From Nocardia carnea (GTDB lineage Bacteria > Actinomycetota > Actinomycetes > Mycobacteriales > Mycobacteriaceae): a DNA stretch of 54,543 bases. Shown piece after piece: positions 27,680 to 34,885 of the stretch. The translations under genes were made by a program, and so were the position numbers. Position 1 is the stretch's first letter. Each line of letters starts with the position of its first letter. The DNA lies in assembly GCF_029868855.1 (NCBI RefSeq), contig NZ_JARWOV010000267.1:1-54543 (forward strand), read 5' to 3'. The notes below the pieces were generated by a model. It searched no databases. It saw only the letters and a list, made by a program, of their open reading frames with translations, and had not been told where the DNA came from.

Positions 27680-27829
27680 CTACCGGGCTCCGGCCGGGCC
27701 ACCGGGCGCAGCGGGCACCGCCACGGCCGGAATTCCGGGCATTTCCGGGGCCGGCGGCGGCTCGGGGGCACGGAGATGCGCGAGCGCGAGGAAACCGGCC
27801 ACCACCGCGGCGGTGAGTACGGCCGTCAC
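27680..27829 (-). CDS. Small one-helix membrane ORF coupled to rne end; possible remnant of an Rv2719c-like gene
   Basis: A 49-residue frame starts at a GTG whose last two bases are part of the rne stop codon (GTGA overlap). It encodes one hydrophobic helix (TAVLTAAVVAGFLALAHL) and a Pro/Ala tail. The same frame is open upstream inside the rne 3' end to about 28078, where the reading includes PAELVQRARAGFAAT just before the helix, but no start codon exists there. This suggests the body of a gene that has lost its head. In M. tuberculosis a membrane LysM protein (Rv2719c) lies directly upstream of nrdR on the same strand, matching this position. Real small gene or decayed remnant cannot be settled from sequence alone. 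Confidence 0.35.
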   Translation of the reverse strand: MTAVLTAAVVAGFLALAHLRAPEPPPAPEMPGIPAVAVPAAPGGPAGAR

Positions 27830-30800
27830 CGCCGTCGCCGCGAAGCCGGCGCGGGCACGCTGGACGAGTTCGGCCGGTTCGGGCGCGACGGCCCAGCCCC
27901 GGCCGGGCGGGTCCGTCCGCAGGGCGGTGGACGAACGACCGGCGGGGCGCAGTCCCGGCCGCGCGCCCCCCGGGGCCGGGCGGGGCGCGCGGCGGCACGA
28001 CGGCGGACCCGGCGAACCGGTACGTCGGCCGCCGCGGGTTCGGCCTCGACCTCCGCGACCGGCACCGACGGCTGCTCATCGGCCGCCAGCACGAAGACCG
28101 CACCGGCGCTGTCGGCCACCGGAGCGGCCGTGGATCGAGCGACGCGACGCCGGCGGGTCCGGGCCTCCGAAGCGCTGTCGGCGGTCCCTCCACCCACCGG
28201 CGGCGCTCCTCCACCGGCGGATTCCGGCTGCGTCGCACCAGCCGTGGCCGACGACGCAGCAGTGCCGTTCGGCGCAGCCGCAGGGGCAGCGGTGCCATTC
28301 GGTGCGGATACCGGTTCGCCCGGCGTTCCGGCCGCGTGACCGGAATCGGCAGGCGGCCGACCCTGTTCCGCAACCGCACTCACCGGTACAGCGGTCACCT
28401 CCGGCTCGACGGGCGAGGTGTCGCCCGCATCCGCGGCATCGGTCGATCCGGTGACACCGTGGGCGCCGGCTGTGGCCGGTTCATCGGCCTCCGGCTGGGT
28501 GACCGGATCGCCGGTGAGGGCTGCGCCGGCACCCTCAGCGACGACCGTTTCGGTGGCAGCGACATCCGCCGTCTCCGCGGCAGCGGCTTCGTGAGCGTCT
28601 GCGGCAGCGGGCTCAGGAACATCCGCGGCAGCCTCGGGAGCGCCCGCGGCAACGGGCGGCGAGGTATCCGCGGCAGCCGCTTCGGGCACCGCGCGGGCAC
28701 CGCTACCGTTGGCCTCGGCGGCCGGACGATCACCGGACGACGCGGCGCCCGCCGACCGCCGGACCCGGGTGCGGCGGCGCCGGGGCTCCGCGGGAGCACC
28801 GCTGTCCGGACGACTCTCGTTGCCGGTCGCGGCTGCCGGTTCACCGGCCGCGCCCTGATCCGCGGCTGTCGCCGCTTCGTCCGCCGCGTCTTCCGACTGG
28901 TGCGCGGCCATGGCCAACGCCACCGGATGGGCCCGTTTGACCGCCGCGTCCTCCTCGGTGATCTCGGGCACCGGAGCCGGTGCGGCCGCGGCGGGCGCGG
29001 CCTTGTCGCGGTTGCGGCGCCGTTTCGAACCCGATTCGCGGCCCCGGCCCGCCCCCTCGTCGCCGCCGCCCGTTTCCACCGGGTAGCTGTGCACCAGGAT
29101 CCCGCGGCCGTGGCAGTGCTCGCAGGTGGTGGAGAAGGCCTCCACCAGGCCCGTGCCGAGCTTCTTGCGGGTCATCTGCACCAGGCCGAGCGAGGTGACC
29201 TCGGAGACCTGATGGCGGGTGCGATCGCGGCCCAACGCCTCGGTGAGCCGGCGCAGCACCAGGTCGCGGTTGGATTCGAGGACCATATCGATGAAATCGA
29301 CCACGATCATGCCGCCGATATCGCGCAACCGCATCTGCCGCACGATCTCCTCGGCGGCTTCGAGGTTGTTACGGGTGACGGTTTCCTCGAGATTCCCGCC
29401 ACCGGATCCGGTGAACTTACCGGTGTTCACATCGACCACGGTCATGGCCTCGGTCCGGTCGATCACCAGGGTGCCGCCGGACGGCAGCCACACCTTGCGG
29501 TCCAGCGCCTTGGCCAGCTGTTCGTCGATCCGGTAGGCCTCGAAAACATCGACCCCGTTGTTCTCGTGCCGGGAAACCCGCGCGAGCAGATCCGGAGCGA
29601 CGGTGCCGATATATTTCTCGACCGTGTTCCAGGAGCGTTCGCCCTCGATCACCAGTTTCGAGAAATCCTCGTTGAACAGGTCGCGAACCACCTTCACCAG
29701 CAGGTCCGGCTCTTCGTAGAGGGTTTTGGGGGCATTCGATTCGCCCTCGGCAGCGGCGGCGATCTTGCGCCACGCGGACTGCAACCGCTCGACATCGCGG
29801 GTCAGTTCCGCCTCGCTGACACCTTCGGAGGCGGTCCTGATGATCACCCCGGCATCGGCGGGCACGATCTCGCGCAGGATCTCCTTGAGACGTTTGCGCT
29901 CGGTATCGGGCAGTTTGCGACTGATCCCGGTGGAGGTGCCGCCCGGCACGTACACCAGGAAACGGCCGGCGAGACTGATCTGGGTGGTCAACCGGGCACC
30001 CTTGTGCCCGACCGGATCCTTGCTGACCTGCACCAGCACCTGATCGCCTGGTTTGAGCGCCTGCTCGATCTTGCGTTCCTTACCGCCGAGCCCGGCCGCC
30101 TCCCAGTTCACCTCACCGGCGTAGAGCACACCGTTGCGGCCCCGGCCGATATCGACGAACGCGGCCTCCATACTCGGCAGCACGTTCTGCACCTTGCCCA
30201 GGTACACATTGCCCACCATGGACGCCGAGCCGGTGCTGGTGACGAAATGTTCGACGAGGATGTTGTCCTCGAGCACCGCGACCTGGGTGGCCGACGGATG
30301 TCCGGGGAACTCCTTCTCCCGGACCACCATCACCCGGTCGACCGATTCGCGGCGCGCCAGAAATTCCGATTCGGTGAGGATCGGCGGGCGGCGCCGCCCG
30401 GCCTCGCGGCCGTCCCGCCGGCGCTGCCGTTTGGCCTCGAGCCGGGTGGAGCCGGTAATGCCCTGGACCTCGTCCACGGTGGCGCGGGCCCTGGTCTTGT
30501 TCCGCGGTTCGCGTTCATGGACGACCGTATTCGGCGGATCGTCCTCGGCGGAGTCGGCCGTCTCGCCGGACTCCCCGGATACCTTCCGGCGACGGCGGCG
30601 ACGCCTGCGACGGCTCGAGCCACCCTCGGATTCCTCGCCGGTATCGCCGGCGTCCTGGTCGGCGATATCCTCGTCGGCCGCGGATTTGTCCTCGGTCTCT
30701 GCGGACGCTTCCGCCGTTTCGGCGGACTCGCCGTCCTCGGCATCGTTGTCGTCGCCCTCGGACTGCTGTTCCCCGCGACCGCGGCCCCTGCCCCGGCGGC

Positions 30801-32013
30801 CCCGGCGACGGCGGCGCGGCTGATCGTCGGAATCGCCGCCCTGTTCGTCCCCGGTTTCGTCATCGGATTCGCTGTCCGCGGACGGCTCCACCTCGGCGTG
30901 CCGTTCGGGCTTCTGCTCGACCTGCCGTTCGGGCTTCTGCTCGACCTGCTGCTCCGCCTGCTGTTCGGCCTTGCGGCGGCGGCGCAGATCCTCGGCGGCG
31001 GCCGCGTCCGGAGAGAGGAACAGCGGGGCCGCGACGACCGCGCTTTCGAAAACGACCGGTTCGGCCGCGGTGGGTTCCTCGCGTACCGGGCTCGCGAACA
31101 GGTTCGCCGCGGCGGTGAACGCGGGCGGCGGTGTGGACGGAGAGGTCGGTGCATTCGTGGAGACGGTGGCGGAGACAGATACCGCCGCGGGACCGGACGG
31201 TTCCGCGGCACCCTCGGTCCCGGTAGCCGGACCGGCTTGTGCGCCGCGATCGCGCTGCGCCGGCTCCCCGGTTCCGGTTTTGTCGCCGCGCGCGGTAGCT
31301 TCCGCCGGTTCAGTGGTTCCGGTGGACGCACCGATATCGGCGGTGCCGGTCGGCGCGGGGACCGCGGACGCACTGCCCGGCGCCGTGGGTTGCCCGCTAC
31401 CGGAATCGGCCGCACCCGATTCGGCCGTGCCCTGCTCACCGGTGGTGGAGGAGGCCGCCGCGGCGGATCCGGCGGGAGCGGTTCCGGTGGCGGGTTCCGG
31501 AGCGAGCCCGGTACCGGCGGCCACCACATCGGGCGCGGTCGGTTCCTCCGGTTCCCACACGCCCGCGCCCGCGGCCACGGTTTCGGTCGCGATGCCCGGG
31601 ATTTGCCCGGAACCGCCATCCGGCGCCGGAGCGGGACTCGCCGCCTGCTCCGACCCGGTGACGGCGGTCTCGGCATCCGTAGCGGAGGTGCCGGCCTCGT
31701 CTGCAGCAGTGGGCTCGTTCGCAGCCCCCTCCTGCCCGGCCGGGCCCGTTTCCGAGCCGGCCGCGGCCGGCTCGAACAGGCCCGGATCGGCGAGCGCCAA
31801 GTTGGGGGTGGTCAACGATTCGCGGACCGATTCCGCGACTGCCCGGTCCACACTCGACTGCGGACTGCGGACCTCGGTCCCCAGTTCGCTGAGTTTGGCC
31901 AGGATGCGTTTGCTGGTCACGCCCAAGCGCTTGGCAAGGGCGTGCACTCGGATTCGCTCCGGCAAGTGATCGTCGTCCTGTGATGTTGTGTCCAGCGGCT
32001 CTTGATCGGCCAC
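27826..32013 (-). CDS. rne: Ribonuclease E/G with N-terminal IF2-like domain
   Basis: A 1395-residue endoribonuclease, much longer than the 953-residue M. tuberculosis enzyme. An IF2_N-like domain lies at about 21-66 (RIRVHALAKRLGVTSKRILA). A roughly 450-residue low-complexity acidic/basic region follows, then the S1 domain (YLGKVQNVLPSMEAAFVDIG, about 600-680), and the catalytic core with DVNTGKF near 861 and IVVDFIDM near 904. The zinc-link CEHCHGRG is near 965, and another disordered tail follows. It degrades mRNA and processes rRNA. GTG at 32013 follows GAGGAG. The last 60 residues (after RRVRRRAA) are Arg/Pro rich and may be read-through beyond the ancestral end, at the junction with the nrdR block. 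Confidence 0.93.
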   Translation of the reverse strand: MADQEPLDTTSQDDDHLPERIRVHALAKRLGVTSKRILAKLSELGTEVRSPQSSVDRAVAESVRESLTTPNLALADPGLFEPAAAGSETGPAGQEGAANEPTAADEAGTSATDAETAVTGSEQAASPAPAPDGGSGQIPGIATETVAAGAGVWEPEEPTAPDVVAAGTGLAPEPATGTAPAGSAAAASSTTGEQGTAESGAADSGSGQPTAPGSASAVPAPTGTADIGASTGTTEPAEATARGDKTGTGEPAQRDRGAQAGPATGTEGAAEPSGPAAVSVSATVSTNAPTSPSTPPPAFTAAANLFASPVREEPTAAEPVVFESAVVAAPLFLSPDAAAAEDLRRRRKAEQQAEQQVEQKPERQVEQKPERHAEVEPSADSESDDETGDEQGGDSDDQPRRRRRGRRGRGRGRGEQQSEGDDNDAEDGESAETAEASAETEDKSAADEDIADQDAGDTGEESEGGSSRRRRRRRRRKVSGESGETADSAEDDPPNTVVHEREPRNKTRARATVDEVQGITGSTRLEAKRQRRRDGREAGRRRPPILTESEFLARRESVDRVMVVREKEFPGHPSATQVAVLEDNILVEHFVTSTGSASMVGNVYLGKVQNVLPSMEAAFVDIGRGRNGVLYAGEVNWEAAGLGGKERKIEQALKPGDQVLVQVSKDPVGHKGARLTTQISLAGRFLVYVPGGTSTGISRKLPDTERKRLKEILREIVPADAGVIIRTASEGVSEAELTRDVERLQSAWRKIAAAAEGESNAPKTLYEEPDLLVKVVRDLFNEDFSKLVIEGERSWNTVEKYIGTVAPDLLARVSRHENNGVDVFEAYRIDEQLAKALDRKVWLPSGGTLVIDRTEAMTVVDVNTGKFTGSGGGNLEETVTRNNLEAAEEIVRQMRLRDIGGMIVVDFIDMVLESNRDLVLRRLTEALGRDRTRHQVSEVTSLGLVQMTRKKLGTGLVEAFSTTCEHCHGRGILVHSYPVETGGGDEGAGRGRESGSKRRRNRDKAAPAAAAPAPVPEITEEDAAVKRAHPVALAMAAHQSEDAADEAATAADQGAAGEPAAATGNESRPDSGAPAEPRRRRTRVRRSAGAASSGDRPAAEANGSGARAVPEAAAADTSPPVAAGAPEAAADVPEPAAADAHEAAAAETADVAATETVVAEGAGAALTGDPVTQPEADEPATAGAHGVTGSTDAADAGDTSPVEPEVTAVPVSAVAEQGRPPADSGHAAGTPGEPVSAPNGTAAPAAAPNGTAASSATAGATQPESAGGGAPPVGGGTADSASEARTRRRRVARSTAAPVADSAGAVFVLAADEQPSVPVAEVEAEPAAADVPVRRVRRRAAARPARPRGARGRDCAPPVVRPPPCGRTRPAGAGPSRPNRPNSSSVPAPASRRRR
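30901..30948. repeat. Perfect 24-bp tandem duplication inside rne
   Basis: Two adjacent identical 24-base units (30901-30924 and 30925-30948, each beginning CCGTTCGGGC) encode the octapeptide QVEQKPER twice in the disordered N-terminal part of RNase E. The copy number may vary between strains. Confidence 0.85.
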
Positions 32014-32084
32014 GAAGTCTCCTCGGGCCCCCGGGCGCGTTCCTCTACGAGTGACGCGGCCGTCGCGGGGACGCTTTCCGTCCG

Positions 32085-32105
32085 CCTCGCGCGGTTGGCG
32101 CGAGG
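32085..32105 (-). promoter_or_regulatory. Hairpin in rne leader
   Basis: CCTCGCGC (32085-32092) and GCGCGAGG (32098-32105) form a perfect 8-bp stem with a 5-base loop, about 72-92 bases upstream of the rne start codon. A structured leader is compatible with RNase E autoregulation as known in E. coli; that role here is inference. Confidence 0.4.
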
Positions 32106-32400
32106 TCAATGGTCTCGCCCCGCGTGCCCGGTTATCTCCACTATCGAACGTCGGTCGGGCTAACTGGCCACGCGGCGCCTGGCATATGGCTGAACGCCGC
32201 GGTCCGAGCACTCGTCCAGCGCGCCGGGCAGACGCAGCCGAGATCTCCGGCTTCTACGTCCGCGGCAGCGATGGCGGCATCGTTCCGCAGTGTGTCATCC
32301 GGTCGCACCCAGTGTCGGGCGCAACCAAGTACCAGTATCCCACACCGTGCGCCAGGTGTTCGCCATGGCGCTGCGCAAGGCACTCGCACGGATCCGGAAA

Positions 32401-32414
32401 GCCCGTTACCGGGC
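32401..32414 (-). terminator. Weak hairpin after ndk
   Basis: GCCCG-TTAC-CGGGC, a 5-bp stem with a 4-base loop, lies 6 bases beyond the ndk stop. It is small for a terminator and has no T tract. Confidence 0.3.
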
Positions 32415-32419
32415 AGTGT

Positions 32420-32836
32420 TCAGAGCGGGAATTCGGGGAACCAGAGGGAGATCTCGCGTTTGGCGGACTCGGGCGAGTCCGATCCGTGCACCAGGTTCGA
32501 CTGGGTCTCGAGACCCAGATCGCCGCGGATACTGCCGGGGGCGGCTTTCTCCACCGGATCGGTGCCGCCGGCCAGTTGCCGGAAGGCGGCAATGGCGCGC
32601 GGACCCTCCAGGACTGCCGCGACCACGGGGCCCGAAGTGATGAACTCGATCAGCGAGCCGAAGAACGGTTTATCGGCGTGCTCGGCGTAGTGCTCACCGG
32701 CCAGTTCCTCGCTCACCTGCTTGAGCTCGAGGGCGGCGATCTTCAGGCCCTTGCGCTCGACCCGGCTCAGTACCTCGCCGACACAACCGCGGGCCACGCC
32801 GTCCGGTTTGATCAGAATGAACGTCTGCTCTGTCAC
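32420..32836 (-). CDS. ndk: Nucleoside diphosphate kinase
   Basis: A 138-residue enzyme that transfers phosphate from NTPs to NDPs through a phosphohistidine. The active-site His117 is in NLVHGSDS, with the N-terminal TFILIKPDGVARG and SIRGDLG segments also typical. GTG at 32836 gives the usual length. It is upstream of rne and downstream of DUF4233, folC and valS on the same strand, the same order as Rv2445c in M. tuberculosis. Confidence 0.96.
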   Translation of the reverse strand: MTEQTFILIKPDGVARGCVGEVLSRVERKGLKIAALELKQVSEELAGEHYAEHADKPFFGSLIEFITSGPVVAAVLEGPRAIAAFRQLAGGTDPVEKAAPGSIRGDLGLETQSNLVHGSDSPESAKREISLWFPEFPL

Positions 32837-32937
32837 GCGGCCAGCCTAATGGGCACGGTCGAGCCCGCCTCGACCGCAGTCCGCACACGGCCTCGAGTAG
32901 CCGATCCGGTGGTCACCGGAGCGCGCGGCACGCAGCC

Positions 32938-33360
32938 TTACCGAGGACTGCCGCCCATCCGTTGACTGGGCAGGGTCCCCGCCTCCATCCGGCGTTTGAC
33001 ATCGGACCGCAGCACCAGGATGAACCCCCAGACGATGAGGAAAACAATGCCGATGATCGCGATGGAGATATGGAAGATGCCACCGATCAGCACCAGCGCC
33101 TGCAACCCCAGATTGAACGGTATGGCCCAGGACCGCCGCTGCAGACCGGCACCGGCGATCATGACCAGCGCGAGCACCACCAGGTAGGTCCCCGAGACCC
33201 AGGTGACCCCCCCGGCGATATCGGCGACCACCGGCAGAGCGAGCAGCACCGTGATCGCCTCGAGCACCAGCGCCCCCGCCATCACTCCGCGTAGTCCCTT
33301 CCACGGATCGGGTGCGGTAGGAACCGGCTCGGGCCCCTTGGGTTCGCTCTCACTCATCAT
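32938..33360 (-). CDS. DUF4233 family membrane protein
   Basis: A 140-residue protein with four hydrophobic helices starting after PWKGLRGVMAGALVLEAITV and ending before VLRSDVKRRMEAG. It matches the DUF4233 family (Rv2446c position), always found between folC and ndk in these bacteria; function is unknown. Two adjacent ATG codons (33360 and 33357) are possible starts. It follows folC by 64 bases and is probably in the valS-folC transcript. Confidence 0.85.
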   Translation of the reverse strand: MMSESEPKGPEPVPTAPDPWKGLRGVMAGALVLEAITVLLALPVVADIAGGVTWVSGTYLVVLALVMIAGAGLQRRSWAIPFNLGLQALVLIGGIFHISIAIIGIVFLIVWGFILVLRSDVKRRMEAGTLPSQRMGGSPR

Positions 33361-33424
33361 GCGTCCTTATCGTTGGCGCCGGCATCGCCGATGCTGGGCC
33401 CGGCTGCGAGCGACGTACCCGGCG

Positions 33425-34885
33425 TCACGCCGGGTCCTTGCCGAACAGTGCGCGGGCAGCGCCGGCGGTGACCACCGAACCCGTGACGACCACGCCCGCG
33501 CCGGACACCATCTCCCCGCTCTCCCCGGCTTCCTCGGCCAGGGCTACAGCGGTTTCCAGGGCATCGGGCAGGCTCTGCGCGGCGACCACGCGTTCGTCAC
33601 CGAAGCGCTGCACGGCCAGATCGGCGAGCCGATCGACCGGCAGGGCGCGCGGCGATCCGTTGGTGGTGACGACTATCTCGTCGAATACGGGTTCGAGCGC
33701 GGCGAGGATCCCGGCCGCGTCCTTGTCACCGAGAACCGCCACGACCCCGACCAATTTGCGGAAATCGAATTCCGCGGTGAGCGTCGCGGCCAGCGCGGCG
33801 GCGCCGGCGGGGTTGTGCGCGGCGTCGATGAACAAGGTGGGCGCGTTGCGCATGCGTTCCAGCCGACCCGGGCTGGTGGCCTCGGCGAAGCCCGCGCGAA
33901 TCGCATCGATATCGAGCTGGCGCTGCGCACCCGCCCCGAAGAACGCCTCCACCGCGGCGAGCGCGAGAGCGGCATTGTGGGCCTGGTGTTCGCCGTGCAG
34001 CGGCAGGAAGATCTCGTCGTATACGCCGCCGAGCCCCTGGAGTTCGAGTTGCTGACCGCCGATGGCGATCCGGCGGTTCAATACCTGGAACTCGGCACCG
34101 GCCCGCGCCACGGCCGCGTCCACCTCGACGGCGCGGCGCAGCAGCACATCCATGGCTTCCGGATCCTGCTCGGCGATGATCGCGACATTGTCGACGGGCA
34201 CCAGCGCTTCGGGGGCGGCTTTGATGATCCCGGCCTTCTCCTTGGCGATGGAGGCCAGGTCGGGACCCAGATAGTCGGTGTGGTCGAGGCCGATGGGGGT
34301 GATCACCGCGATCTGGCCGTCGATCACATTGGTGGCGTCCCAGCTGCCGCCCATCCCGGTTTCCACCACCGCCACATCGACCGGCGCCTCGGCGAACGCC
34401 GCGTAGGCCATGGCGGTGAGTACCTCGAATTTGCTCATCGGCGGGCCGCCCGCGGAGGCCGACTGTGCGTCGATCATTTCGATATAGGGCTGCAGTTCGC
34501 GATACAGCTCCACGTAGTGCGCCGGAGAGATCGGCCGGTTGTCGATTCCGATCCGCTCGGTGGCCAGCTGCAGATGTGGGCTGGTGAGCCGCCCGGTGCG
34601 CCGGTGCAGTGCGGTGAGCAGTGAGTCGATCATCCGGGTCACCGAGGTTTTGCCGTTGGTTCCGGCGATATGGATCGCGGGGTAGCCGCGCTGGGGCGAA
34701 CCCAGCACATCCATCAGCGCCGAGATCCGGGTGAGCGAGGGCTCGATTCTGGTTTCCGGCCAGCGCCGGTCGAGTTCGGCCTCGACCAGCGCCATCTCCG
34801 CCAGCTCCACCGGCGACGGCCCGGTGCCGAGCCGGGCGCCGCCGTGCTGGGGCTCCGGTTCCGGGTTCGGTTCGTGATCGTTCAC
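33425..34885 (-). CDS. folC: Folylpolyglutamate synthase/dihydrofolate synthase
   Basis: A 486-residue Mur-ligase-like enzyme. The ATP-binding loop is HIAGTNGKTSVTRMI, with SPHLQLATERI, VVETGMGGSWDATNVI, LDHTDYLG and HNPAGAAALA in order. It adds glutamate to dihydropteroate and folates. GTG at 34885 overlaps the valS stop as GTGA, so translation is coupled. The first 30 residues are acidic and Pro-rich, beyond the family core. Confidence 0.96.
   Translation of the reverse strand: MNDHEPNPEPEPQHGGARLGTGPSPVELAEMALVEAELDRRWPETRIEPSLTRISALMDVLGSPQRGYPAIHIAGTNGKTSVTRMIDSLLTALHRRTGRLTSPHLQLATERIGIDNRPISPAHYVELYRELQPYIEMIDAQSASAGGPPMSKFEVLTAMAYAAFAEAPVDVAVVETGMGGSWDATNVIDGQIAVITPIGLDHTDYLGPDLASIAKEKAGIIKAAPEALVPVDNVAIIAEQDPEAMDVLLRRAVEVDAAVARAGAEFQVLNRRIAIGGQQLELQGLGGVYDEIFLPLHGEHQAHNAALALAAVEAFFGAGAQRQLDIDAIRAGFAEATSPGRLERMRNAPTLFIDAAHNPAGAAALAATLTAEFDFRKLVGVVAVLGDKDAAGILAALEPVFDEIVVTTNGSPRALPVDRLADLAVQRFGDERVVAAQSLPDALETAVALAEEAGESGEMVSGAGVVVTGSVVTAGAARALFGKDPA

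Larger units (their letters stand above)
32014..32419. other. rne leader / ndk-rne intergenic region
   Basis: About 406 bases between ndk and rne, both leftward. No gene is supported. It should hold the rne promoter and a long 5' untranslated region, including the hairpin at 32085-32105, plus a weak hairpin just after ndk. Confidence 0.45.

Noticed and set aside
27594..28379. 261-residue minus-strand Arg/Pro-rich open frame at the nrdR/rne junction
   Set aside because: Third reading frame over the rne tail; composition only, no recognisable segment.
28336..31983. 1215-residue plus-strand open frame antisense to rne
   Set aside because: Low-complexity shadow produced by strong GC bias; no domain is recognisable and the minus strand encodes clear RNase E motifs.
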